Assembly: GCA_025526995.1 (NCBI GenBank)
Contig: JAHLKG010000027.1
Location: 1 to 64,000, forward strand
Source of the DNA: Powellomyces hirtus
Lineage: Eukaryota > Chytridiomycota > Chytridiomycetes > Spizellomycetales > Powellomycetaceae
Direction of reading: 5' to 3'
DNA: 64,000 nucleotides
Shown: piece after piece, positions 53,190 to 64,000 of the stretch
How positions within the stretch are numbered: position 1 is the stretch's first letter
How the letters are laid out: the number at the start of each line of letters is the position of its first letter
The notes under the pieces: model-generated
Databases searched by the model: none
What the model saw: the letters and a program-made list of their open reading frames with translations, nothing else
What the model was told of the DNA's origin: nothing
Program-made: the position numbers and the translations under genes

Positions 53190-54283
53190 ATCGACCAGTT
53201 GAGACATATATATAGCATAGCGGCGCCTTTAGTCTCGTCCCAGCTCTTGCATTCATATGTATATTTTGATGGTTAACGCATGAATACACGTTCTTGATGA
53301 AAGCAAAGGTGTGAGAACATATTGTCTAGTAGAGCTTTGTGGGGTTTCCCTTCTTTCTACGGTCTATCGTTGGCAATCGTCGCGAGCACGAGCAAGCTTG
53401 GTCGTTTCGAAGATTTGGTAAGAATTCGCTCATCATGGGTCCAATCATTTACATCTCAAACCACCAACGATACATCGACAGCAAGCTTCCGGCGGTGATC
53501 TTATCTCTTACACAAGCTTGCCTACCTTTTTAAAAAGCAAGAAGTTCCCAAGGCGACACACCATAGGGAGTTCTTCCCCGATTGCTCTTTGTTTAGCACA
53601 GTCTCTCCCAGTTCGGCTGTAAGGGCCCTTCGAATGTTCCGCTGAGAAGCGGTGGCTGTCATCTGAAAATTGCAAGTACCACCCGACCTCTCAATTCAGA
53701 TATCCGGGATCAAACAAGACTTGAGAAGAAGGCGGGAGGCGGTGTGACTACAGCTTCTGATGACCAGTTGCCACCACTATCCGATCCTGAAGTAAACGCC
53801 AAAAGGCGCCGGTTGACTTATGGGGTTACCCCCGCACAACATCTCCGCGACTTTGGACATTGTTGTCAGTTGATATTTGCGAGACAGTTACGGTACCATT
53901 TTTCCTTTGGCTTTCTGGAGATGAGGTGAAGGATGACTCCAACCGCTAGGGGTATGTGTCCGATGTGGCCGGACGTCGCGTCAAGTTCACCCCTCGCGCG
54001 ACTGTTTGCGATGTCTCTTCATATCTCCAGCCCTCAAATACAGCACAATCACGAACAACAGTGGAAAAAAGCAAAAACGGAAGGCAGGGAATGGACTGAT
54101 CCCTCTGAAAACTCAAAGGCCCCAAACTTACACCCTGGGAACTGAGCACATAGACTTTGGGCTCCCGCGCGGACCAGGAAGAATCTAGACTTTCTCACAA
54201 AGAAGGCCGAGCCAAGTCAACTCCGGCCCATGCAGAAGGAGCGAAGAAAAAGAAGCAGCGCATAAGACACACATACACTCAAC
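53190..54283. other. Intergenic region; no gene recognised
   Basis: A 61-codon frame at 53744-53929 has a coding-like start (LPPLSDPEVNAKRRRLTYG) but no extension I can justify. Otherwise it is the 3' flank of PAPS reductase and the promoter of the checkpoint kinase. Confidence 0.4.
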
Positions 54284-57200
54284 ATGGAGCCAGAACAGCG
54301 GATTCTCTCAATGGACGACCTCGAGCACCATAAAGAGAATCTCCAACCAGTCAGCACAGGTCGCAAAGCCAGCACCCTCGCCAAAATCTACAGTTCCACC
54401 AGCACCTCCACTCCCGAATCCATCGAATCCGAACGTCTCGCTCTCGAAACCGCTCTCGAGTCCGCCATCAGCGCCAACACCGCCACCGTCGGCGACTTCC
54501 ACAGCTACCTGCTCTTTCTCCAACAGCACTACCCGGCGGGGCATCCCGATTTCAGAAGTTATTTGGAAACGGGGGTCCGCTTGTTTAAACGCGATGTGGC
54601 GTGCAGAGATGATCCGAGGATTTTGTGGATGTGGATGCAGGTCGTGAGGTTTGCGAGTGAACCGGTGGCGGTGTTCAAGTATATGAGTGTCAATGAGATT
54701 GCGAATGGGTTGGCGGCATATTATATTGAGTATGCGGCGTTGATGGTTGTGATGAAACGGTGAGTGGTGGTGGAACCGTGATTTGCGAGGATGTTGATTA
54801 TTTTGAACTTGGCTGGTATTCCTGAACATTTTTCTGGGCTGGGTTTCTGATTGATTTTTTGGGACATCAGATGGGAGGAGGCCGACGAAATCTTCCGGCT
54901 AGGAATCAACCGTCACGCTGCGCCGCTTGACAAACTCAAACAAAAATACGAAGATTTCAAACTGCTTCCTCGCGATGATGCCCCCGAGGAAGCTAAACCC
55001 TCCGCCGGCTCCGTCCCATCAACACGGCCAGGGGTTTTCTCCAACGAAAACGACCCCGTCCACCGAACCACCCAGCGTCGACCCGCTCTCGCCTCCCGAA
55101 CCGCTCCTTCCTCCTCCCGCTCCGCAGCTCCCATGCAGCAACCACCAATAATACCACCACCCCCTCAATCCAGCAAGGGCAAAATGCAAATCTACCAAGA
55201 CCGCTCCGAAGGCGAACCAGGCCCGGCGCTGATGGCGCGCGTGTTGCCTTCGGCGTCGAGTGCAAACGAGTGGAGCGAGTTTGGAACTAGTACGTCGAGG
55301 CGAAAAGAGAATATCAAAGAAACGACTAGGTGGTCAGGCGCCACGTTGCCGCAGAAGCATCAACCCGCGGGCACGGCGGGTGCGGCCGCTGGTGGTGCAG
55401 GAGGACCGAGAAGTCGGATCGAGGTGTATCAGGATGAACCGTCCGGATCAGACCTGCACGTTCCGGGCCTGACAGGCGACGTTCTCCGCGAGAAGGACGT
55501 GTCTCCGAGCGGATCGGCGGCGACGGGCGACATGTTGGGCGGGGTAGATGATGACGAGGCAGCGTTGCGAACACGGAGGAGACCCGAGAGCGGCGCTTCT
55601 TCCACAATCCACCAACCGCATCAGGAACAGCAGCAGCAAGAGTCATTGCCACAGACAGCGCCTCTAGCACCACAATCAAAGAGCAAAGCCCCCTTGCAGA
55701 GCAGGATGAGGGTATGCACAGAGCTGATGCAGCGGGACGGCAAATGGGTCGTGTCTTTTGAGGAGCTGCGTGCTGCCCACATCCTAGCAACTGCCACGAC
55801 GGTATCACCGCCACCTCCGACCACACCCGCACCACCAGTCCAAGAAACCCGCTCGTCGAGTTTCACCAGCAAGGCCAGAGCGGTCGCATCTCCGACGATC
55901 AACACCAAAGCTGCTTTTGCAGACGTCTTTGAGATGTTTAGTCAACCGCTATTAGCATCGGCGGCGGAAAATGAAGAGACCACTGCTGCGGGTGGAGGCT
56001 TATATGTGGACGAAGACGAGACGATTAGCGCTAAAGTCTACCGACGGGACGACAAGGTGGAGATTGGCGTTTTTGAGGATGGCGAAAGTGACAATGAGAA
56101 TCCGTTCGTGGAACGGCCGCCGCTCGCGCAACAACAGCCCCGCACGACGCAGAACGAAAATGAGACGCCGCAAGTGGTGGGAAGTGGACCGGTCAAGCAC
56201 CCATCGCCGCCTACCAATGCGAGAGGCCTGGGTCTCGCTGGCACCAGCGTGCGCATGAACCCAGCACATCAGTCGACGCCCTATCACCGCCGCCATGCCG
56301 ACTACAACGACGAAAATGCAGAGTATGATGGCGACCAAGAGCACGACCTTCATGACGCTGACAACCGTGGCATGTACCCACCGCCTTCTTCTAACCACAA
56401 CAACAACAACAACATCGCCAATACCCACCGTCGTCCACTTGCCATCATGACCCCCATCACTGAAGTCAGTCACGAAAGCGACCGCACCATGGCCCTCAGC
56501 ACCATTGGCCGCAGCTTTGTGCGGAACCTGCATGATGATGACGACGACGATGATGAACGACACGCGGTGGATGATGGACACACGGTCATGACGATGAACA
56601 CGTTTGGAGATCGCACACTGAGCAGTATCAGCTACGATGGAAGCAGTACACATCACACGATTGAGGAAGATGAGTATGTCCCGCTGGGTGCTGCTTCGAG
56701 GTTCGGTGGGCATGGACCCGCAGTGGTTGATGGTGCGGACGTGGGCATTGGCAAGCAGAGTCCAGCTGTACCGGACGGGAACAGGGCACACCAGAGGCAG
56801 ACGTTCCAAGAGGCTGCGTTTTTGGCGGAGGGCTCTAGCGGGGTTAGGATTGTGAGCGATGATGAGGAGCAGCATCCGCTTAGGTCGATGCCTCGTAAGC
56901 CAGACATTCTGCAATCTGCGGTTGATGTACCAAGACCAGCCGAGGTCGACCATGATCATGGCGCATCGCCGCAACGGGACAGCGGTAACAAGGATGCTGG
57001 TCCATACACGGGCATCCTCGTCTCCACTCCAATCACAATAGCACCTAACCCCTGCGACCCGCACACCAGTAAGATCGCGGAGGCTTTGATGTCCGCAATC
57101 GATCTCACTGCCGTTCCTGACCTTTTCCTGCATTCATGCAAGACTATGGCCATTTCAACAACGTTCGAGAAGGCTTTGAGAACGGCGGCCAGGAAAACCG

Positions 57201-58456
57201 GCAGCGGCGCCATCGCGGAGACACTCGTGACATTGCCAGAACGCGACAGCTGCCCGCTCAAGCTTGTCAGAAGGCTGGGCGAGGGTGGGTTCGGAAAAGT
57301 GTATCTGGTCGAGAAGGCATGGTCAGAGGGGGCGGGTGCCGCTATGAACGACAGCGATTACGACAGCGATGATTCGGACGGTAATCTTAATGGAGAGCAG
57401 ATGGTGTGGGCCATGAAAGTGCAGTCTGCGCATTCAATATCCGCATCCGCGTGGGAATACGTGCTTCTGCGAGCTGTACGTGAGCGTCTGGCCGCCAGAG
57501 CTCCTCGCGCCGTTGCCTCGATCGTGCAGCCAACAAGTTGCCATGTTTTCCGCGATGAGAGCGTGCAGCTCCTCGCGCACGGCCGGCAGGGCACACTCTT
57601 GGATTGCCTCAATGCTGCGGGGAAATTCGGCTACGGGTCGGGACTCGGCGGCATGGTGGCAGGTGGATCCGCACCGCAGGCGGGCGTTGACGAGGCGCTG
57701 GCAGCCTTTTGGACAGTAAAGATCCTCCGAACCCTCGAGAACGTTCATTCTGTGGGTGTCATCCACCGGGACGTCAAGATTGACAACTTCCTCGTTAGGA
57801 TCGAACTGGAGGACGAGTGGGATGCCGTGTATGCGCCCGATGGTGGCGGTGGCTGGAGTTCCAAGGGGGTCACTCTGATTGACTGGGGCACGGGGATTGA
57901 CAAGACAGCATTCCCGGCCAACCAACGCTTCCTGGCCACTAAAATGGATAATGGGGGACCTGCGAAACCCATGAAAGATGACCCGAGCGTCGAGTCGTGG
58001 GAAGTTCGAAACGGAACCCCGTGGACGTACGAACCGGATTGGTATGGCGCGGCGGGCGTCATCCATGTGCTCCTGTTTGGAAAGTATATGGAGATTGTGG
58101 AAGATGTGCGGACGTCACATGCCAGCATCCACGAAGAGGGAGACGAGAGACGACCACCACCACCGCGGATAAAGTTGGCGGGCAGTTTTAAACGCTACTG
58201 GCAGGTGGATATATGGAAACGGCTGTTTGAGGTGTTGCTCAATTCTGGGTCCGTGTCTGCTGCTGCTGCTGCTGCGAGAGAGGAATCCAGAACAACGACC
58301 AGCGATTTGGAGAAGGAGTTCCCTGCTGTGGCGGAGATTGCCGAGGCTCGCAGGGAGCTGGAACGGTGGTTGGTCGAGAGCTCGTCGAGAGCGGGCAAGA
58401 ACTTGCGCGGATTACTCAAGCGCGTCGCGACGGCTGCCATGGGAGGGTACAAGTGA
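54284..58456 (+). CDS. BUB1: MadBub-type spindle checkpoint kinase (Bub1 with two KEN boxes)
   Basis: Exons 54284-54759 and 54871-58456 encode 1,353 residues. The N-terminal Mad3/Bub1 homology domain includes LLFLQQHYPAGHPDFRSYLE, ILWMWMQVVRFASEPVAVFK and the post-intron WEEADEIFRLGINRHAAPLD. A KEN box lies at residues 17-19 (HHKENLQP) and another near 303 (RRKENIKE), the arrangement seen in BubR1/Mad3, which inhibit APC/C-Cdc20. A CDI-like segment (AFADVFEMFSQPL) follows, then a long Ser/Asp/His-rich linker. The kinase domain starts near 961: LGEGGFGKVY, WAMKVQ, VIHRDVKIDNF (about 1124) and LIDWGTGID, with DWG in place of DFG. Kinase catalytic residues Lys and Asp are present. A protein with both KEN boxes and a kinase is the undivided ancestral MadBub state. 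The linker has an N/H-rich low-complexity stretch. Confidence 0.92.
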
Positions 58457-59752
58457 TTTTGTTACTATCCCCCCCAACTTTCTGACTCTGGATTTGACAT
58501 GCGTCGGACATTTTGGTAAAACATGGTCCACATACACGCCTCTAGTTCCCCTGAATTTATGAACATGGAGCATTTTTTCACCCCCTCCCCCTCTGTTGGG
58601 TTTGATTCTGATGTTGTTCAAGAGAGTTTTTTTGAAATTGTAATTGACATCCGCGGTTGCAACGCGGGGGACACGCGTTGGTTGGATGATACTCACAAAT
58701 TCAAATGTAAAGGCCCGCATGGTGTTATCCCGCATGAAGTCTCGATAGCTCGCTTGTCCACCTCTTTTCCTTTGTAATGCTCTCTTTTCCATGATTTGGC
58801 TTTTACCCAGTCGGTTTTTTTTGGTACGTTGGTGCGTTCGTGCTCACGCGGACCGCGCTGCTCACGCTGCTCACGCTCAATGCACAGCCACGTGGACCAC
58901 GTGATCCGAGCGGCTGCTCCGGCAGAAGGAGGGTTTGCACCCATTCAAATCGAGTATTCCAAAGCTAAATCAACTGAGTCACTAACAGCCTTGTATCAAC
59001 AATTCCACAAATAAAAAACGCTTACTGGCAATTCATGGGAACTGCTGACTGACTGACTGACTCGGTGTATCTTATAAGCGGCAGGGGGGCACATCAAACA
59101 ACTTGTTTTTTTCTTCTGGTTGTGCTTTAGTTTTCTATGACTCGGAGGTTGCACCGTCAGCCACTCTCCATTCAGTCCGTCTTTTTGTTGTTTTTTCCTC
59201 GCTGGGGTGTCACGGTGGGTGACTACTCCACTGTCCCCAATCCCATTCCATCGCATCCATCTTTTTGTGAATGCCCCTGGCACTTTCATCGCTGTGGAGT
59301 ACAGAATTCACATGCTTCTGCAATACTGTTTGGCTCTGTAAACAAAAAAATGCGCTGAATTCGGAATTTGGGTGTTTTTGTAGCACAATCGCGTTGCATT
59401 TTGCTACTGGCCGGGGGTTCTCCCTCCGTTCTAACTTTCCCATTCTTTCCCTCCTTTCTCCCCTGAAATCCCCTTTCCCCATTTTTTTTTTTTTCTCTTT
59501 CCTTCCCCGGGAAGATTCTCGGTGCCCAGCGTTCGTTTTGTGGGTTGGTCTTTAACTGGGTTGTAATTGCTAATCGCCGTCCCAATACATAGACCTTTCT
59601 TTCCCCGCGACCCGCCCTGCAGTCCCTTTAACATCCAATCTCCTTAGCCGTCTCCTCCGTTTTTTGCCCACGCTATTTCCACGGCCACTGACAGTTTCCG
59701 TACACATACCCATATTCGGATTTACATACATACCCCATATGCGCTTGCTACA
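58457..59752. other. Long intergenic / 5' leader region; no gene seen
   Basis: Pyrimidine-rich sequence before the next gene suggests a long promoter and leader. It has CACGTG (58889-58894 region), a GACT repeat (about 59043-59061) and a T-rich run near 59480. No coding frame is convincing. Confidence 0.45.
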
Positions 59753-62555
59753 ATGAACCGTAATCACACGCAGTATCCTACGCCTTCATACCCTCCGCCG
59801 CCGCAAGTTGTTCCGACGCCCGTTCCTGGCCCCCCGCCTCTGCACCCCTCCGCTACTACTACTCCTCCTCTTACCACCACAACCCACGGCCACTACGTCA
59901 TTCCGCCAAATATCTACTTTTCGCGAGCGCAACACCACCACCAACAACAACAACAGCTGCTACAGCAGGAGCAACAGCAATTGCGGCAACGGCCACAACC
60001 ACCATCTTACTACCAGCAGCACCAGCAGCAACAGCAGCTGCAGTCTTACTTCCCTCCGGTCCCAAACCCTCAGCGTCAGCACGCCTTCCCAGCAGCACAT
60101 AAACCATCAACGCTTCCGTACACGCATCTCAACAACAATTACCGCTTTCACAATCCATTCCTGCCCCACCATGCAGGTACAACCAACACCAATACGTCAT
60201 CGAACTTTCCGCCGCAAACCCAGCCTTTGCACCAGTACCAGCAACAACAACATCAGTTTCGACCACCACCCGCACCGCAGCCGCCACCCCCACTGCTTCA
60301 CCAGCAGCTACCGGATCGCCTTGATCTAACAGTGGCCTCAGGGTTCCCCGTCTGGAACTCGTCTTTTCGGGGGCAACCGCAACAACCGCAACATCAGCAA
60401 CAACCGATGCCACAACAGCAACAGCAACAGCAGCAACCGCAGATACCCTTACACGAGACGCAGCCGATTATCTCCCGACCAACAGAAATCTTCGTCCCTC
60501 CACAGCAAACCTCGTTTCAATCGTTGCTAGCGTCCCCGATTGAGCAAGACGACCTTCTTGACGCTAGTATTCAACAACTATCGGTCAACCCCGACGACTG
60601 GGAGCTCTTTCAACAGGTTGCCGTCACACCTGACGCAAACCTGCCGATCCCTCCCTCTTTCTCTTCACCAGCACCAATACCCACACCTTTGAACGAACAG
60701 GCACAATACCAGTCGAATACGCATCAGAATACGAACGTTGCCACTCAAGGCTTGGATCGAAATCGCCCCATAGCGCAGCCGTCCGGCTATTCTTTGCTTC
60801 CGGCGCATGTCTCTCACAGGAATAGTTATCCCACCGGTAATAATGTTAATAGTGGTGGGAACAACTCGTATAACTTGCCTCAGCAATTCCAACACACTCG
60901 TTTGATCCACCTAGATCACAAGCGCCTCTCTCACACGTCCACCGCACCATACAAAAATCCGACAGTTTCTCCTGTCAGCCCACCACTACCAGCGAAGAGG
61001 AAGAGCAGCAGCGGAAGCAGTGCCACTATCGCGAGTGCAGCGGATCCAACTTCGGCGGCGCTAACTCTTGTAGAACCTGCTGCAAAGACCTCTAGTCGAC
61101 GCAGAAAAGCCGTCGAGTGCATGGAAGAGTGCAGTAGCTGTGGCAATCCGCTCGCACTGTTCAACATCCGCGGGCCGTGCAAACTCATTAATCAAGGCAT
61201 CATCATCGAGACCACCTGTTCAGAGTGTTTGAAGGACGGAGAGTCTTCCACTATGTTGTCTGATAATGCCCGGCGCAACAGCGCGCAGTTGCCCAACTCG
61301 CGTCAGCCATCGCGGAAAACTAGGCTACCGTCTGCCTCTACGGGCGTTCCGCTCTCCCCGTTCCTGATCTCCCAGCAGCTGGAGTGCGAAATCTGCAAAT
61401 CGCAATTTGGGTTCGCGTCGGTGCGACCTGTGCATACGGAGGACGCCGCGGCTGCTGCGTCGGTTACGGTCGAAGTTGTCTGTAAGCCATGCAAGGAAAA
61501 GTGGAGCTTCTGTACAGGTAAGTCAATCCCTTTCATCACCTGCTTGCACAAGATGCATGAAGATCTGTCACTCACGCTCGTTTTCTCTCTTGTGTCATTG
61601 AACATTAGAATGCGGAGGGGGCGGCAAGTATCGCACAGGCAAATATCGGCCCATCGAACTCTTCCCACCTTCGCGGCGAACATGTACTTTGTCGCACTTT
61701 CGTGTCGGCGGTGCCGAGTTGGTGTTTCAAGTTTATCAGGGCCAGGATCTGCCCCTCGATCAGCTATGGGCATTTGCAGATATCTTTCAAGACGCGTTCT
61801 TGTCTCTTTACGCAACACCAAAAATCATGCGACAAGTCCCTGCGTTCGCTACCTTGGCGTCTCTCAAGACATTCGTGACCCATGCATGGAAGAACGCGAT
61901 CGGTGAGGTGCTCAGTCCCAATCCGTCCTCTCTCATGTGGTTCTGTGCTTCCGGCTGGATCGCCCATCCAACTCGGGCAAAGGCCAAAGGCCATCGGCAG
62001 TCCTCTTCACCTCGCATCGAAACCTCAGTCAACCCTGAAGGCGAGAAGACACTGGCCACCACGGCTGCGCCTGAAGACCCATCTCCGCCACCCGAGGGGC
62101 CTTCTCGATCTTACGTGGGCCTCTGCGCGGCCCAATACCTCCCGGAGACGCGGTCGCTTTACATTGCCGAACTGGCCGTCCTGCAGTCCACTCAGGTTCA
62201 AGGGATTGCCCAAAAGCTCATCTTCCATACGCTTGATCGTCTCCAGGCGTCATTAGGCACTTGGACACCACCACCACCACCCTCGTCCGCATCAGACCAA
62301 CAGCAACAGCAAGAACAGCTTTATCAACATTCGAACGATTCAAACACCCTCCCGGTCCGTTACGTGTGGCTCCTGACACGCAAAGTTAACATTCCCATGC
62401 AGCGATTTGCCGAGAAGAAGGGATTTTTGCAGAAAAAAGCATTCATCACCACATACCCACACACGAAAGACGTTGTTGATCAGTTCGTCAAGGAGGGCTA
62501 CAGCCTAGACGAGTACTTGACATTTGTGGCTCGTGTCGAGGACCTTGTCAGATAA
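59753..62555 (+). CDS. Gln-rich protein with two CxxC zinc ribbons and a GNAT-like C-terminus
   Basis: Exons 59753-61517 and 61609-62555 encode 903 residues. The first 450 are Pro/Gln/His/Asn-rich and probably disordered. Then come Cys pairs: CMEECSSCGNPLALF, TTCSECLKD, LECEICKSQFGFASV, VVCKPCKEKWSFCTECGGGG; these suggest two zinc ribbons. Directly after is GKYRTGKYRPIELFPPSRRT, a block I have seen conserved in hypothetical fungal proteins. The C-terminal 280 residues include SYVGLCAAQYLPETRSLYIA, ELAVLQSTQVQGIAQKLIFH and RYVWLLTRKVNIPMQRFAEK-KGF, spaced like the strands and helix of an N-acetyltransferase (GNAT) fold. The acetyl-CoA loop is not canonical, so activity is uncertain. It may be a chromatin-linked acetyltransferase or a non-catalytic relative. 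Confidence 0.7.
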
Positions 62556-63107
62556 TCAGCAATGTTGTCTGAAATCTCATATATTTGACTTTTGTTTTTA
62601 CCTCTCTCTTTTTCTTGTCCTTTGTCACTTTTGCGTCATCTTTATGGATTTTGGAAAAGTTGTTCAAACACCTGTCTCTTTTTGTAGGTATTGATTTTGT
62701 TTTGTAGTCACTCCTTTGTATTCCCTGTATACAGTTCCATATTCCTTTCCAAGTAACGTTTGCAATATATATAGTACATTTTTTTCATGTTAGAACAAAT
62801 CCGAGGTCCGTCATTATTAAATGAAATTGGTTTTAACAATTCAAGTTGTTTCTAAATCGAACGCACACATTTCGAAGGGTCATTTCTGTTAGGTGGATGA
62901 CAAATCAAGCGGACAGTGAGAAATGCCGCAACGCGCCTTGTGTTACGAAAAAACCGACGGGAAAACAATTGCGCTACATGTCATTATTCAGCACATCGAT
63001 TTGCCGATCCAACAGGGAAAAGTGATATAAAAGGCCGATCATCATGTCGTCCCCACCATTTTTGCCCACTTCCCATTTCTTTGTCTTCGAATAACACACA
63101 ACACACC
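62556..63107. promoter_or_regulatory. Promoter region of the Old Yellow Enzyme gene; no other gene seen
   Basis: The 552-bp gap has T-rich 3' sequence of the preceding gene, and GATATAAAAGG near 63022 about 85 bp before the OYE start, a likely TATA box. Confidence 0.55.
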
Positions 63108-64000
63108 ATGACAGTCAACGACATCCTGTTTACCCCGGTCAAGGTCGGAGACATGCAGCTCAAGCACCGCATTGCGCTCGCGCCTTTGACTAGATCTAGG
63201 TCGCCCAAGGTTCGGGTCTCTCAAACATTCTTTTTGACAAAGTGTGCTTTTTCTCACGAATTTGTGATGATTAGGAAGTAGCCAACACCATCAACGCCGA
63301 ATACTACGCCCAGCGCGCGACCGACGGCGGTCTTCTCATCTCCGAGGGTACCACCTGCGCCGCCACCGCTATCGGCTACCCCGACGTCCCTGCTATCCTG
63401 ACTGCCGAACAAGCGGCGGGTTGGAAACTGTCCACGGACGCTGTCCACGCCAAGGGCGGATACATCTACGCCCAACTCTGGCACGTTGGCCGAGCGTCCA
63501 AACCCGAGTTCCAGCCCGGAGGCAAGAAACCCGTCAGTGCAAGCGATATCGCCCTCGAGGGTAAAGAAGCGCCGCGCGCTCTCAGCGTAGAGGAGATTGA
63601 GGAAATTGTTGGGGAATACAAACTTTCGGCCCAGCGGTCCCGCGAGGCGGGGTTCGATGGTGTCGAAATTCACGCTGCTCACGGGTACCTCATTGACCAG
63701 TTCCTGCAAGCCTCCAGCAACGTCCGCACCGACGCCTACGGAGCCGGCTCAATCGAGAACCGCGCCCGCTTCCTCTTCAAAGTCCTCGACGCCGTCCTCT
63801 CGGAACTGCCCGCCTCCAAAGTCGCCATCCGCTTATCCCCGTACCTCGACATCCAAGGCGCCCACTCACCCGACGCCAAAGAGCTTTTCACATACGTCCT
63901 CACCCGCCTGGCAACCTACAATCTGTCGTACGTCCACCTCACTGAACCCACATGGGGCGCGTGGCAGACGGGCCCGCTGCACTCCGAGTCCCGCTTGAAT
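63108..64000 (+). CDS. Old Yellow Enzyme family NAD(P)H:flavin oxidoreductase (3' truncated by window)
   Basis: Exon 1 is 63108-63209 and exon 2 begins at 63275 and runs off the window. The visible 276 residues start MTVNDILFTPVKVGDMQLKH and contain RIALAPLTRSRS (FMN site), YYAQRATDGGLLISEGT, the substrate-binding YIYAQLWHVGRASKPEF, GFDGVEIHAAHGYLIDQFLQ and RTDAYGAGSIENRARF. These are the Old Yellow Enzyme signatures, including the paired His/Asn-type substrate site (HAAHGYL). Members reduce activated alkenes such as enones using NADPH; the physiological substrate is unknown. The remaining third, with the FMN phosphate site, is outside the window. A short intron (63210-63274) follows SPK, a common position in this family. 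Confidence 0.95.

Noticed and set aside
53744..53929. Short frame LPPLSDPEVNAKRRRLTYG as an exon
   Set aside because: It looks coding-like but I could not join it to other exons in frame; left in the gap description.

Overview
The window is eukaryotic and fungal. Genes are split by many short introns (about 65-110 nt, GT...AG) and encode fungal-type proteins (Ubc6, Met16, Dbp6, Coq1, fungal thioredoxin reductase, DUF3712). A UPF0193/EVG1-type gene, whose relatives I associate with flagellated species, points to a zoosporic (chytrid-like) fungus. That assignment is inference. I see no bacterial genes, tRNA genes or CRISPR arrays.

Region 1-21.6 kb is repeat-rich. It opens with two tandem Ty1/copia retrotransposons sharing one LTR (1-9905). 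Both carry a chromodomain between integrase and reverse transcriptase, and each is broken by one in-frame TGA. The downstream LTR sits inside a minus-strand Crypton-like tyrosine recombinase gene (Ndc10-type plus GCR1_C, 9906-11941), which has two more in-frame TGA codons. After two ordinary genes (membrane J-protein and Coq1) comes a degraded segment: a fragment of the 18S rRNA 3' end split by a 401-bp TA-flanked inverted-repeat element, a 57-bp minisatellite, a five-part picture completed by a four-exon orphan gene (17555-19307), two short direct-repeat arrays, the C-terminal stub of a sugar transporter, and a diverged solo LTR that itself contains a second TA-flanked MITE.

Region 21.9-64 kb is a dense housekeeping stretch: UPF0193, Dbp6/DDX51 helicase, VAP, monoglyceride lipase, AMMECR1, 3-hydroxyisobutyrate dehydrogenase, a SUGCT-like CoA-transferase, long-chain acyl-CoA synthetase, thioredoxin reductase (with an apparent one-base frameshift in an A7 run), a possible Med11, Ubc6/UBE2J, complex I 24-kDa subunit, a serine palmitoyltransferase small subunit, a DUF3712 protein, PAPS reductase, a MadBub-type checkpoint kinase with two KEN boxes, a zinc-ribbon/GNAT-like protein and the start of an Old Yellow Enzyme. 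A repeat island at 35.3-37.9 kb holds a solo LTR with a perfect 5-bp target duplication and a second, antisense 18S rRNA fragment.

The genes do not form one pathway. Several are mitochondrial (Coq1, HIBADH, SUGCT, NDUFV2, probably thioredoxin reductase) and several act in ER lipid or protein handling (J-protein, VAP, Ubc6, SPT small subunit, acyl-CoA synthetase). The strongest unusual signals are the copia chromodomain, the half-tRNA-type primer site, the CpG-to-TpG decay shared by all the repeats, the split 18S fragments and the two-KEN-box kinase. Exon coordinates were derived by hand from splice signals and reading-frame continuity, not from transcripts.
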